DNA of 64,000 nucleotides from Oxalobacteraceae bacterium UBA6018 (GTDB taxonomy: Bacteria; Pseudomonadota; Gammaproteobacteria; Burkholderiales; Burkholderiaceae_D): assembly GCA_002428015.1 (NCBI GenBank), contig DIZW01000100.1, positions 39,581 to 103,580 of the forward strand, written 5' to 3'. The translations under genes were made by a program, and so were the position numbers. Under the pieces are notes generated by a model, which worked only from the letters and a program-made list of their open reading frames with translations, did not search any database and was not told where the DNA came from. This document shows, piece by piece, positions 28,699 to 38,459 of the stretch; the stretch's first letter is position 1; every line of letters starts with the position of its first letter.

Positions 28699-28729
28699 GC
28701 GCCGCCGGCGGCAAGGCTGCCGGCGGCGC
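28699..28729. terminator. Bidirectional hairpin between convergent genes
   Basis: GCGCCGCCGGC (28699-28709) is perfectly complementary to GCCGGCGGCGC (28719-28729) around a 9-base loop. It lies between the deoR stop and the convergent glycosidase stop. The 11-bp GC stem lacks a T tract. Confidence 0.6.
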
Positions 28730-28738
28730 TGCAAGCCG

Positions 28739-30913
28739 CTAGGGCAGACGCTGGAAGCCTTCGGCGTGCACCACCCAGCTGCCGTCGCGGGGAAAGCCGG
28801 GCGCGGCGCCGCTGGGAGCGCCATCCCAGCCGCCGGCCATCAGCGCCACCGCGGCCAGCAGCGCGCCATTGCCGGGCAGGTAGACCGGCAAGTCGGTGTT
28901 CGGATTGTGCCCGGCGGCGGTGTAGCCATTGTTGGGGCCGTCGCTTTTCATCAGCACGTCGATCGCCTGTTGCGGCGAACCCAGGCGCGCCGCCGTCATG
29001 GCGATCATCGGATAGTCCCAGCCCCAGATCTTGGTCTTCCAGTCCCAGCGCGCCAGCACCGCGTCCAGCGTGCGCTGCATGACGGCGCGGTCCACGCCGG
29101 CCCCCGGCAGCTGGCCCAGCGCCATCAGGAACGAGGGATGGTCATGCCGGCTGGCGACCTCGTCCCAGGTGTCGGGCACGGTTTCCATGGCCACGTACTT
29201 GCCATCTTTTTGCGGCAACGCGGCCAGGTGGGTGCGGCGCCGCTCCCAGCCGGCGTCGGGGGCCAGGCCGAGGCGCGCGCGCCAGCGTTGGGCGATCTCC
29301 AGCGCGCTGGCCCAGTAGCTCAGTTCGTAGGTCGGGTTCATGCTGGCGGCCGGGTCGTAGATTTCCTGCGCCACCCACAGCGGCGGCCCCAGCACGTAGC
29401 GCTGGCCCCGCTCGTCCCAGTGCAGCATGGAGGCCATGGCGTCGGCCGTGGCGAACACCAGTTCGCGGTAGCGCCGCAGGGTGGCGCGGTCAGGCGCGCT
29501 GCGGTACATCAGCTCGGCCAGATAGATCGGGTGCGGCTGGTTCCACACGATCAGGGGATTGCCGCCCGGGCTGTCGCGCCCTTCCGGACTGGTCATCTTG
29601 GGCCAGCGCGCCCCTTGCAGGCCGCGCGCGCTGGCGATGCGGCGCGCCTCGGGCAAGGTGCGCTGGAACCAGCGCAGCGTGTTGGCCAGGTACTGGGGCC
29701 GCCCCCACAGGGCAAAATGGGCCGTGTGCCACCACACCATTTCGGTATGGTGCTTGCCGTACCAGGTCGAGGTGGTCAAGCCGCTTTCCTGGGGCGGAAA
29801 ATCGCCGCCGAACTGGATCGCCGTGAGGTACTGCGACAGCACCACGCGCCGCTCCAGCTCGGCCGCGCGGACATCGGTGCTGCCGGACAGATCCAGCGCA
29901 GCGCCGCTTTGCCAGAACGCGCGCCAATGGGCGGCGCTGCTTGCCAGTACCGCTTGCGGCAGCGCAGGGGCGCGCGGCGCACCGGGTGCGTAGGCCAGCG
30001 TGAAGGCCAGCCTGGCGCCGTGGGCCGGGCGGATCACGAATTCATGGGCCGCCGGGTGCGCGAAGATCACGGGGGCGGCGGCCACCAGCGCCGCCGTGTA
30101 ATGGGCGCCGTCGCGCACGTGCTCCAAGGTCAGCGCGCTGGCGCTTTGACGCACGACGCGGGTGCTGTGCGAGGCCGGCGCCGACCAGTCCAGCGGCGGG
30201 TTCTGCTTGATGCCGCTAACGTAGCCGCGCGGCAGCGCCAGCCTCACCGCCAGCGCGCCGCTGGCCAGCAGCGGCGACTCCACGCTCACGGCCAGCGCAT
30301 CCTGCGTCGGGCTGGCGGCCGTGATCACCGTCACCGGCTGGCCGTCCAGGCGGAAGCGGCTGGTCAGCACGCCGCGCCACAGGTCCAGCTTCTGGTCGAT
30401 GTCCGTCACGTCGCCGAGCGCCAGCGGACGGCCGTCGGCGTGGGTGTAGGCCAGGCCAAGCTGGCCCAGCGGCAGCGGATGCGGGTTCTCGCGCAGCCAG
30501 GTCGCGGCCGGCGTGTCCATGATGGTCGGGTAGTTCACCGTGGTGCCGTGCGCCGTGTAGGCTTGATTGGTATCGGCCAGCTGGTAACCGTGGGGATTGG
30601 GGTCCTCGTGCCAGGACCAGCGCGCCTGGGTTTCGAGCCCGATGCCGTTGGCGCGGTAGTACTCGGGAAAACTTTGCAGGCCGGTCACGTCGGCGGTGAA
30701 GCAGAACTGGCCGTTGCCCACGCTCAGCGGCGCCCATGGGTCGACCGCGCGCAGCTGCGGGTCGTGGCGCGCGACCAGCGCATGGCGGTCGATGCGCGGG
30801 GCCGCGCCCGCTGCGCCGGCCAGCAGCGCGCAGGCGCCGATCAGCCATCCGATCCGCCAGCCGGACCGCTGGAACGATGATGCGCCATGATTGTTCGACC
30901 TGATGTGCAGCAT
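28739..30913 (-). CDS. Secreted six-hairpin glycosidase-like protein (GH65/GH95-like clan), family uncertain
   Basis: This 724-residue protein has an N-terminal signal peptide (RIGWLIGACALLAGAAGAAP), a beta-sandwich N-terminal half starting DPWAPLSVGNGQFCFTADV and a C-terminal (alpha/alpha)6-type half (HHTEMVWWHTAHFALWGR, NPTYELSYWASALEIAQRW, WKTKIWGWDYPMIAMTAARL). The architecture is that of GH65/GH95-like enzymes, but I do not recognise the exact family. The start at 30913 has AAGGA nine bases upstream; 30922 is too close to it. It lies next to a DeoR regulator and divergent from a TonB receptor, GH28 and GH43, so it probably acts on pectin-derived oligosaccharides in the periplasm. Substrate unknown. 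Confidence 0.7.
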   Translation of the reverse strand: MLHIRSNNHGASSFQRSGWRIGWLIGACALLAGAAGAAPRIDRHALVARHDPQLRAVDPWAPLSVGNGQFCFTADVTGLQSFPEYYRANGIGLETQARWSWHEDPNPHGYQLADTNQAYTAHGTTVNYPTIMDTPAATWLRENPHPLPLGQLGLAYTHADGRPLALGDVTDIDQKLDLWRGVLTSRFRLDGQPVTVITAASPTQDALAVSVESPLLASGALAVRLALPRGYVSGIKQNPPLDWSAPASHSTRVVRQSASALTLEHVRDGAHYTAALVAAAPVIFAHPAAHEFVIRPAHGARLAFTLAYAPGAPRAPALPQAVLASSAAHWRAFWQSGAALDLSGSTDVRAAELERRVVLSQYLTAIQFGGDFPPQESGLTTSTWYGKHHTEMVWWHTAHFALWGRPQYLANTLRWFQRTLPEARRIASARGLQGARWPKMTSPEGRDSPGGNPLIVWNQPHPIYLAELMYRSAPDRATLRRYRELVFATADAMASMLHWDERGQRYVLGPPLWVAQEIYDPAASMNPTYELSYWASALEIAQRWRARLGLAPDAGWERRRTHLAALPQKDGKYVAMETVPDTWDEVASRHDHPSFLMALGQLPGAGVDRAVMQRTLDAVLARWDWKTKIWGWDYPMIAMTAARLGSPQQAIDVLMKSDGPNNGYTAAGHNPNTDLPVYLPGNGALLAAVALMAGGWDGAPSGAAPGFPRDGSWVVHAEGFQRLP

Positions 30914-31157
30914 GCCTGGCATTCCTTTTCTCGTGCGTTGACCAATGAACCACCGACTAAATAATAGCCACTTGGAGCAACACCGCTTCCGTTCAAGCAA
31001 TCACGTTACTGACCGTATGAGGCTTCGGTCAACTGCCTGATCGCTCAACGATTGACGCGCTTTCGCGTTGGTAAATACCATCAAGTGGTCCATTTCCGAG
31101 CAGGCAATGGATCCATACGGCCCGTGGTACTGGGTCTAGACAACGAGGGAGACAACA

Positions 31158-34100
31158 ATGAAAAACAGCAGCAAGCACCAGCGCATTCGCACCAGCCATC
31201 GCCACCGGGCCAGGTCGTTCTCGGCATTCCTGCTGGCGGTCAACGTGACCTGCCACGTACAGGCCCAGGAAGCGCCGCCGCCGGCCCCGCGCGAGGCCGA
31301 CGCCGCCACCCCCGACGCCAAGGTGGTCGTCACCGGCACCCGGTTGATCAGCCGCGGCTTTCTCGCCCCCACGCCGGTCACCGTCGTCGATGCCCAGGAA
31401 CTCAAGCTGGCCGGCACGCAAAACCTGGAAGTGCTGCTGTCGGACACGCCGCAATTTACCGCCAACCAGCTGAGCAGCCCCACCGCCAACACGGTCCAGG
31501 CCGGCCAGCCGTCCGGCACGTCCACCCTGAACCTGCGCAACCTGGGCCCCACCCGCAACCTGGTGCTGGTCAACGGCCGCCGCTTCGCCATCACCGGCCC
31601 CGACTTCACCACCGACATCAACACCATTCCCTCGGCACTGGTCAAGCGCATCGAGACCGTGACCGGCGGCTCGTCCGCCGTGTACGGCTCGGACGCCATT
31701 TCCGGCGTGGTCAACTTCATCATGCGCGACAATTTCCAGGGCGCGGAACTGAACGTCCAGAAGACCATGGACCAGCCGACCCACACGCCCACCACCAGCG
31801 TCGACCTGACCTTGGGCGGCAATTTCGACGACGGCAAGGGCAACATGGTGGTATCGGTCAATTACATGGACCGCCAGGGCTATACCCGCGGCGAGCGCGG
31901 CGGCTGGGCCATGCCCTCGCTGGGCGACGGCTGCGTGACGGCCGCGTCGTGGTCCAGCACCACGGCCGGCATCCCGCAGTCCGTTCCGTCCGGGCAGACC
32001 TGCCTGTCGGCGGGCGGGCGCCCGGGCCTGATCTTCAGCGGCTCGTCGAACGTGCCCACTGGGCGCATCGGCAACCTGCCCACGGTCGGCTCGGCCAGTT
32101 CCAATCCGGCGCTGGATGCTGCCCTGCGCGCGGCCGGCCTGGGCGGCGTGACCACCCTGGGCGCGATTTTCGACAACACCGGCAAGGTCGTGCGTCCCTA
32201 CGCCGCCCCCGGCGACGCCTACGACCTCGGTCCCCTGTCGTACATGATCACGCCGCAAAAACGCTGGATGACCAACGCCTTCGGCCACTACGACTTCAAC
32301 GAGCACGTCACCGGCTACCTGGAAACCCACTTCAGCAGCAACTCGGCCAGCGTACAGATCGCGCCGACCAGCGCCGGCGGCAACTTCCTGTTCAACACCA
32401 ACAATCCCAACCTGAGCCCGCAGATGCAGGAAGTGCTGCACCAGCTGGACCTGCGCGAAACCGGCACCACCCGCGTGACCAACGGCGCCGCGTCGCTGAC
32501 CACCGTGGCCGGCGACGGGCTGGCCGTGCTCAACCTGAACCGCCGCTTCTCCGACCTGGGCGGGCGCGTGGCCGACACCGACCACAATGTCTACCGCATC
32601 GCGCTCGGCGTGCGCGGCGACCTGCCCAACGTGGGCGAAACCTACCTGCGCGACCTGAAATACGACGCCTACTACACCACCAGCCGCACCACCGAAACGC
32701 AGAACCAGGGCGGCTCCATTTCGCTCAGCCGCTTCCAGAACGCGGTGCTGGCGCAAAACGGCGCGGCGCCGGTGCTCAATCCCTTCGGCCAGAACCTCAC
32801 CAGCGCGGCCAGGGACGCCATTTCCATTTCGTCCAAGTCGTCCATCCTGGCCGAGCAAAAAGGCATGGTGGCCAACCTGACCGGCCAGCTGCTCACGCTG
32901 CCATCGGGCGCGGTGGACTTTTCCGCCGGCGCCGAGCGGCGCTACTCGTACAGCGAATACAGCCCGGACATGTTCCTGGCGTCGGGAGACGTATCCGGCT
33001 GGAACGCGGCGCGCCCCACCAAGGGCTCGTCCACCGTCAAGGAATTCTTCGGCGAAGCGCGCGTGCCGCTGCTGGCCGATCAGCCGTTCGCCAAGCGTCT
33101 GAGCGTCAGCGGCGCGTTCCGCCGCTCCGACTACGACATCGCCTCGGTTGGCAAGGTGTGGACCAACTCGGTAGGCACGGAATGGACCCCGGTCGAGAGC
33201 ATCACCTTCCGCGCGCAAAAGCAAAAGTCGATCCGCGCCCCCAACGTGGGCGAGCTGTTCGGCGGCCAGGGCACCAACGGCCCCACCGCCACCGACCCGT
33301 GCTCGAGCCGCCAGCCGGCCGCCCAGCAGACCGCCGCCGTGCGCGCCCTGTGCGTGGCCACCGGCGTGCCCTCCAACCTGGTGTTCGACCCATCGGTGCA
33401 GCCGTCGAATTTTCTCACCCAGATCGTGGGCGGCAACCCGGACCTGCATGCCGAAACGTCGCACACCACCACCGTCGGCGTGGTGCTCGCACCGGCGGCG
33501 ATCAAGGGCCTGCAACTGAGCGTGGACTACTACAAGATCACTCTCGACGATGCCATCTCGACCCTGGGCGGCGGCGGCATCCAGTCGGTGCTCAACCTGT
33601 GCTACAACACCATCCAGAGCGCCGCCAGCGTGTACTGCAAGGCCATCAACCGCGATCCGATCACCGGCCAGATCGCCGCGCCAACCTACGTCATGACGAC
33701 GGCGGCCAACATCGGCGGCATCGCCACCAGCGGCGTCGACCTGGCCGGACACTACGGCCTTCGCACCGACTGGGGCATGGCTGGCGCCACGCGCTGGAAT
33801 GTCGACACCAACTGGACCTACGTCGACGAGCTGACCTTCACCCCGATCCAGGACCTGCCGGCGCTGAAAAACCACTGCGCCGGCACCTGGGGCGGCACCT
33901 GCGGACAGCCCGTGCCGCACTGGAAAGGCACGGCGCGCCTGAGCATGAAGAGCGGCAAGCTGCTGATCTCGGCCCGCGCCCGCTACACCGGCCCGGTGAC
34001 GGTCGACTCGTACGCGCTGGCCACCAACGCCCCGGCGTTGGACTCGCTGACCAATCCGAAGATCAAGGCCTACACCTACCTGGACCTGACGGCCGGCTAC

Positions 34101-34262
34101 GACGTGACCAATGCCATCAGCCTGACCGGCGGCGTGCGCAACCTGCTGGACAAGGACCCGCCTATCCTGGGGTCGTCCCAACTGCCAGGCAGCAACACGA
34201 TTCCGGCCACGTACGATACGTCAGGGCGCTCGATGTTTCTGACTTTAAACGTTAAGCTGTAA
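31158..34262 (+). CDS. TonB-dependent receptor (oligosaccharide type)
   Basis: This 1034-residue outer-membrane receptor has a signal peptide ending near CHVQAQ, a short linker, then a plug domain (about 50-195; KVVVTGTRLISRGFLAPTP, STLNLRNLGPTRNLVLVNG, GGSSAVYGSDAISGVVNFI) and a 22-strand-type barrel. No STN domain is present. GAGGGAGACAACA precedes the ATG. It heads a plus-strand unit with GH28 and GH43 enzymes and is divergent from another glycosidase, so it likely imports pectin-derived oligosaccharides. Many short insertions with Cys pairs in loops (GDGCVTAAS, GQTCLSAGG) are typical of Massilia-type receptors. Confidence 0.9.
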   Translation: MKNSSKHQRIRTSHRHRARSFSAFLLAVNVTCHVQAQEAPPPAPREADAATPDAKVVVTGTRLISRGFLAPTPVTVVDAQELKLAGTQNLEVLLSDTPQFTANQLSSPTANTVQAGQPSGTSTLNLRNLGPTRNLVLVNGRRFAITGPDFTTDINTIPSALVKRIETVTGGSSAVYGSDAISGVVNFIMRDNFQGAELNVQKTMDQPTHTPTTSVDLTLGGNFDDGKGNMVVSVNYMDRQGYTRGERGGWAMPSLGDGCVTAASWSSTTAGIPQSVPSGQTCLSAGGRPGLIFSGSSNVPTGRIGNLPTVGSASSNPALDAALRAAGLGGVTTLGAIFDNTGKVVRPYAAPGDAYDLGPLSYMITPQKRWMTNAFGHYDFNEHVTGYLETHFSSNSASVQIAPTSAGGNFLFNTNNPNLSPQMQEVLHQLDLRETGTTRVTNGAASLTTVAGDGLAVLNLNRRFSDLGGRVADTDHNVYRIALGVRGDLPNVGETYLRDLKYDAYYTTSRTTETQNQGGSISLSRFQNAVLAQNGAAPVLNPFGQNLTSAARDAISISSKSSILAEQKGMVANLTGQLLTLPSGAVDFSAGAERRYSYSEYSPDMFLASGDVSGWNAARPTKGSSTVKEFFGEARVPLLADQPFAKRLSVSGAFRRSDYDIASVGKVWTNSVGTEWTPVESITFRAQKQKSIRAPNVGELFGGQGTNGPTATDPCSSRQPAAQQTAAVRALCVATGVPSNLVFDPSVQPSNFLTQIVGGNPDLHAETSHTTTVGVVLAPAAIKGLQLSVDYYKITLDDAISTLGGGGIQSVLNLCYNTIQSAASVYCKAINRDPITGQIAAPTYVMTTAANIGGIATSGVDLAGHYGLRTDWGMAGATRWNVDTNWTYVDELTFTPIQDLPALKNHCAGTWGGTCGQPVPHWKGTARLSMKSGKLLISARARYTGPVTVDSYALATNAPALDSLTNPKIKAYTYLDLTAGYDVTNAISLTGGVRNLLDKDPPILGSSQLPGSNTIPATYDTSGRSMFLTLNVKL

Positions 34263-34283
34263 TCCCTTGCGCCAGGAGCCACC

Positions 34284-35825
34284 ATGACCGACCTACCCGC
34301 CCGCGCCCTGCCCGGCACCTTGCCGGACACCTTGCCCATCGACGCCCGCCGGCGGCGCCTCGCCGCGGCGCTGGCGACCGGCCTGCTCGGCCCCTTGCTC
34401 TGCGCGCCCGCCAGGGCGGCGCCGTGCACGGACACGCCGGCCTGGGCCGACCAGCTGCGGCGCGAGCTCGACGCCATGGCGGCCGGCCTGACGCGCACGT
34501 TGCGGCCATGGCCGGTGCCCAAGCGCATCTTCCGGCCCGAGCAGTACGGTCATGACGGCAGCCAGCCCGCCCGGCTGGCCACGCCCGCCATCCAGCGCGC
34601 GGTGGACGCCTGCGCCGCGGCCGGCGGCGGCGTGGTGCTGCTGGGCCAAGGCGAGTACCTGAGCGGCACCATCGACCTGCGCTCGGGCGTCATGCTGGAA
34701 ATCGGCGCCGGCAGCAGCCTGCTGGCCAGCACCAGCATGGACGACTATCCGACCCGCCAGGCCAAACGCCTAACGGTCCAGGACAGCAACATGGGCATGA
34801 ACCAGTCGCTCATCTTCGCCGAAGGTTGCGAGCGGGTCGGCATCCGCGGCAAAGGCACCATCGACGGGCGCGGCACCCAGGCCAACTTCCCGGGCCAGGA
34901 AACGGCCGGCTCCACGCCCGGGCGGCCCTTCCTGGTGCGCATGCTCGACTGCAAAAACGTGGTAATCCAGGGCATCCACATGCAGAATTCGCCCTGCTGG
35001 ATGCAGAATTACCTCAACTGCGAGGACCTGCTCATCGACGGCATCCACGTCGAGAACCAGGTCAACCACAACAACGACGGCATCGACATCGACGGTTGCC
35101 GCCGCGTGATCGTGCGCAACAGCTTCATCAATGCGGAGGACGACGGCCTGTGCTTCAAGGGCGCCAGCCAGCGCCCGACGGAAAACGTGCTGGTCGAAAA
35201 TTGCCAGCTCTTCAGCACCTGCAACGCCCTCAAGTTCGGCACCGATTCGCAGGGCGACTTCCGCAACATCCTGGTGCGCAAGGTGGTGCTGGGCGGGCCG
35301 TCCGCCGCGATGCCGGCGATGAAGCGGCGCAAGGCCGACGGCGGCATCTCGTGGGAAACCGTGGACGGCGGCACCGTCGAGCGCGTGCTGGTGCACGACG
35401 CTCACATCGTGCGCAGCGAAAGCCCGCTGTTCCTGCGCCTGGGCGACCGCGGACGGGTGCGGCCCGAGCAGCCCCGTCCGCCGGCCGGCACCCTGCGCCA
35501 TATCGTGTTCGACCGCATTACCGGCGAGGACAACGGCATGCGCGGCTCGTTCTTCACCGGCGTGGGCGACAAGGCCATCGAACACGTGCTGCTGCGCGAC
35601 GTGACCATCGCCATGGCGGGCACGGCGCAGCCGGCGGCCAGGCCGGCCGACATTCCGGAGTCGCCCGCCGATTATCCGGACCCGCACATGTTTTCCACCG
35701 TGATGCCGGCGTATGGCTTATGGACGCGCCACCTGCGCCATCTGCACCTAGTGCGCGTACGCTTTACCAGCACGGCCGCCGATGCGCGGCCGATGCTGCT
35801 GCAAGACGCCGGCGGGGACTGCTGA
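34284..35825 (+). CDS. GH28-family polygalacturonase-like glycosidase
   Basis: This 513-residue protein has a twin-arginine-like or basic signal region (DARRRRLAAALATGLLGPLL, then APARAAPC) and a right-handed beta-helix. The GH28 catalytic aspartates sit in NHNNDGIDIDGC and INAEDDGLCFKG, followed by a coil segment CNALKFGTDSQGDF. GH28 enzymes hydrolyse galacturonan, rhamnogalacturonan or xylogalacturonan. The C-terminal segment after residue 470 (DPHMFSTVMPAYGLWTRHLR) supports a family of rhamnogalacturonan-side enzymes, but substrate is not certain. It starts 21 bases after the TonB receptor stop and is followed at once by GH43, suggesting one transcript. Confidence 0.85.
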   Translation: MTDLPARALPGTLPDTLPIDARRRRLAAALATGLLGPLLCAPARAAPCTDTPAWADQLRRELDAMAAGLTRTLRPWPVPKRIFRPEQYGHDGSQPARLATPAIQRAVDACAAAGGGVVLLGQGEYLSGTIDLRSGVMLEIGAGSSLLASTSMDDYPTRQAKRLTVQDSNMGMNQSLIFAEGCERVGIRGKGTIDGRGTQANFPGQETAGSTPGRPFLVRMLDCKNVVIQGIHMQNSPCWMQNYLNCEDLLIDGIHVENQVNHNNDGIDIDGCRRVIVRNSFINAEDDGLCFKGASQRPTENVLVENCQLFSTCNALKFGTDSQGDFRNILVRKVVLGGPSAAMPAMKRRKADGGISWETVDGGTVERVLVHDAHIVRSESPLFLRLGDRGRVRPEQPRPPAGTLRHIVFDRITGEDNGMRGSFFTGVGDKAIEHVLLRDVTIAMAGTAQPAARPADIPESPADYPDPHMFSTVMPAYGLWTRHLRHLHLVRVRFTSTAADARPMLLQDAGGDC

Positions 35826-35866
35826 CCGTGGCGACCCATCGCCCACCGCATCTTCCGACGAGCGCC

Positions 35867-37486
35867 ATGCGCGCCCTGGCCGTATTGCTGTCCGCCGCCG
35901 CGATGCTCGCCGCGGTGGGCATGGCCGGCGCGGCGGCGCCACGCGAGCAGCCACGCACATTTCACAACCCGATCATCTACGCCGATTATTCCGATCCTGA
36001 CGTGATCCGCGTGGACCGCGATTACTATCTGGTCGCCTCCAGCTTTCATTTCTCGCCCGGCATTCCGGTGCTCAAGTCCAGGGACCTGGTGCACTGGAGC
36101 ATCGCCGCTCACGTGCTTGCCAGGCTGCCTTTCCACCCCGCCTACGATATCGGCCTGCCGTACAGTCTCACCGACAGCATCTCCAAACCGGTCGGCCCCG
36201 GCTTGCGCTACGCCGGCGGCGTGTGGGCGCCATCCATCCGCCAGCACGACGGCAGGTTCTATGTGTACTGGGCCACGCCGGACGAAGGCATCTTCATGAG
36301 CATGGCGGCGCACCCGGAAGGGCCGTGGTCGGCGCCGGTGACCGTGCTGCCCGGCCCCGGCTATGAGGATCCGTGCCCGTTCTGGGACGACGACGGCAAG
36401 GCCTACCTGGTGCACTCCAGGGTAGGCGCCGGGCCGATCATTTTGCACGCCATGAAGCCGGACGGCACCGCCCTGCTCGACGCAGGCAAGACCATCATCG
36501 AGGACAAGCTCGCCCTGCCGGTGCTGGAAGGCCCGAAGGTGTACAAGCGCAACGGGTACTACTACATCTTCGCGCCGTTCGGCGGCGTGGAAACGGGCGG
36601 CCAGGCGGTCATGCGCGCCAGGAGCGTTGACGGGCCGTATGAACACCGGGTCGTGCTCACGCCCGGCAACGGGCTCAATGGGCCGCACCAGGGCGGCTGG
36701 GTCGACACGCCATCGGGCCAGGGGTGGTTCGTCCACTTCAACAGCACCGGCGCGTTTGGCAGGATCACCTATCTGCAGCCGGTGACCTGGAAAGACGACT
36801 GGCCGGAGATGGGCCAGGCCGGCATGCCCGTGTCCACGGCGGCCTACCCGGACAGCGGCGCGCTGTCGCGCGACCGGCTGCAGGACAGCGACGAATTCTC
36901 CAGCGGCCGGCTGGGCCTGCAATGGTCGTGGAACCACAACCCGGACGACGCGCGCTGGAGCCTGACGCAGCGGCGCGGCTTCATGCGCCTTGGCGCGGCC
37001 AGGGCGCGCCACCTGGTCGGCGCGCGCAATACGCTCACCCAGATCTTGCAGGGGCCCGCGACGGACATCGCCACGCGGCTCGACATCGGCGCGCTGGGCG
37101 AGGGGCAACGCGCCGGGCTGGTGCTGTTCGGCGTGCGCGCGCCATGGATCGGCGTGGTGCGTGAGAACGGCGTCAATTTCATCACCTATGCGGAAGGCGG
37201 TCAAGAGACCCGCGGCGCCGCGCTGGCCGGCGCCTCCATCGTCCTGCGGGCCCAGGTGCGCGCGGATCAAACCGTACAGTTTTCTTACGCCCTGCATGCA
37301 CGCGGGCCGTTCGTGGCGCTCGGCCCGGTCACCCGGCTGGCCCGCTTCTCGTGGTGGAAAGGCAGCCGGCCCGGGCTGTTCACCTACATCAAGGCGGACG
37401 ACGACGAGGCGAAACAGGCCGGCGCCGCGGGCCGGATCGTCGAAAACTTCGTCGATGTCGATTGGTTCAGGGTGTCAAGGCGTTAG
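35867..37486 (+). CDS. GH43-family beta-xylosidase/alpha-L-arabinofuranosidase with C-terminal beta-sandwich
   Basis: This 539-residue secreted enzyme has a clean signal peptide from ATG 35867 (MRALAVLLSAAAMLAAVGM, AGAAAP). The five-bladed GH43 catalytic domain (about 28-330) carries the catalytic base Asp in YSDPDVIR, Asp in YEDPCPFWDDDG and the acid Glu in VLEGPKVYK. A C-terminal DUF1349/GH43_C2-type beta-sandwich follows (about 340-535; FSSGRLGLQWSWNHNP; ENFVDVDWFRVS). Such two-domain members release xylose or arabinose from oligosaccharides. A GTG start at 35828 is possible but has no better ribosome site. The context with GH28 and a TonB receptor suggests a role in trimming pectin side chains. 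Confidence 0.88.
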   Translation: MRALAVLLSAAAMLAAVGMAGAAAPREQPRTFHNPIIYADYSDPDVIRVDRDYYLVASSFHFSPGIPVLKSRDLVHWSIAAHVLARLPFHPAYDIGLPYSLTDSISKPVGPGLRYAGGVWAPSIRQHDGRFYVYWATPDEGIFMSMAAHPEGPWSAPVTVLPGPGYEDPCPFWDDDGKAYLVHSRVGAGPIILHAMKPDGTALLDAGKTIIEDKLALPVLEGPKVYKRNGYYYIFAPFGGVETGGQAVMRARSVDGPYEHRVVLTPGNGLNGPHQGGWVDTPSGQGWFVHFNSTGAFGRITYLQPVTWKDDWPEMGQAGMPVSTAAYPDSGALSRDRLQDSDEFSSGRLGLQWSWNHNPDDARWSLTQRRGFMRLGAARARHLVGARNTLTQILQGPATDIATRLDIGALGEGQRAGLVLFGVRAPWIGVVRENGVNFITYAEGGQETRGAALAGASIVLRAQVRADQTVQFSYALHARGPFVALGPVTRLARFSWWKGSRPGLFTYIKADDDEAKQAGAAGRIVENFVDVDWFRVSRR

Positions 37487-37556
37487 CGGAGACTGGCCGC
37501 CGCTGCGCCGGGCGGCGCGCCATCGGGAACGCGATCGGGCAGGCGCGCGGTCGCCG

Positions 37557-38246
37557 CTACGCCACCACGAAGCCGTATTCGAGCATCAGCGCGGCGGCCT
37601 GGCGGTTCGAGATCAACGCACCCTTGAACATGGCGGCATGGCTCAGCTTGACGCCGGTGATGTCGGCTCCGCGCAGGTCGGCGCCCTCGAAGTGCGCATC
37701 CTTCATCTGCGCGTGGCGGATGCTGCAGTCCTCGAACACGGCCTGGCGGAAGTCGCAGCCGGACAGATCGGCATCCTGGAAATCAAGCGCCACCAGGCGC
37801 GCCTTTTTGAACGACAGGCGGCGCAGGTCCGCCCCCACCATGCGCGACTGCTCGAACGTCAGGCCCAGGTGGCTTGCCTCCTCGAAACTAGCCCCGGTCA
37901 ACTTACATTCGGTAAAGTGCGCCGAGGCCAGCCTGGCGCGCCGGAAGCTGCTGTTGTTGAAGTCGCAGGCCTCGAAGCGGGCGTCGACCAGGTCGGCCGC
38001 CTGCAAGTCGGCCTGCCCGGCGCGGCAGCGGTGCCAGGTGGTGCGCGCCAGGGAGGCCGCGTACAGCGAGGCACCGGCCAGCGAACAATTGCTGAAATAG
38101 GCGTCGGACAGCGCCAGGCGGGCCAGGTCGGCCCCATCGAAATCGCAGTTCTCAAAGCGCAGCGGCGCGCCGCCATCCTTGAGCAAGGCGACCAGGTCGG
38201 CGCGCGATGGCGTAGCGCCGGTGACGGTGAAAGCGGCTTGCTGCAT
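37557..38246 (-). CDS. Pentapeptide-repeat protein (McbG/Qnr-like)
   Basis: This 229-residue protein is mostly A(D/N)LXX pentapeptide repeats (FENCDFDGADLARL, ACDFNNSSFRRARL, FQDADLSGCDFRQA), which fold as a right-handed quadrilateral beta-helix. The start at 38246 (MQQAAFTVTG) has GGGA about eight bases upstream; the longer upstream extension looks non-coding. Close relatives such as McbG and Qnr mimic DNA and protect gyrase from toxins and quinolones. Chromosomal McbG-like genes in this group have no proven role. It is alone, divergent from a cupin-8 gene. Confidence 0.8.
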   Translation of the reverse strand: MQQAAFTVTGATPSRADLVALLKDGGAPLRFENCDFDGADLARLALSDAYFSNCSLAGASLYAASLARTTWHRCRAGQADLQAADLVDARFEACDFNNSSFRRARLASAHFTECKLTGASFEEASHLGLTFEQSRMVGADLRRLSFKKARLVALDFQDADLSGCDFRQAVFEDCSIRHAQMKDAHFEGADLRGADITGVKLSHAAMFKGALISNRQAAALMLEYGFVVA

Positions 38247-38459
38247 GGGCGATTCCCGAATTGTGGATAGTCCGAACCGGACCGAGGCGGTCATTTTATC
38301 GTTGAAAAAAGTAAGCGCAAGCCCGTAGCACCTGCGCCCCGGATCGACGCCGGCGCTTTTGGTGCCACGTGGCCGCTGACGGTCCGCCGGCGGCGCGCGC
38401 CGAACGCCCGATGCCATGGATGGTATATGCTATGGCCCCCGATGCATGAGTAGCCACCG

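Noticed and set aside
31029..34181. Very long open frame (about 1050 codons) on the minus strand opposite a TonB receptor
   Set aside because: It is the mirror of a high-GC receptor gene; the translation is Gly/Arg/Val/His-rich with no domain, signal peptide or ribosome site.
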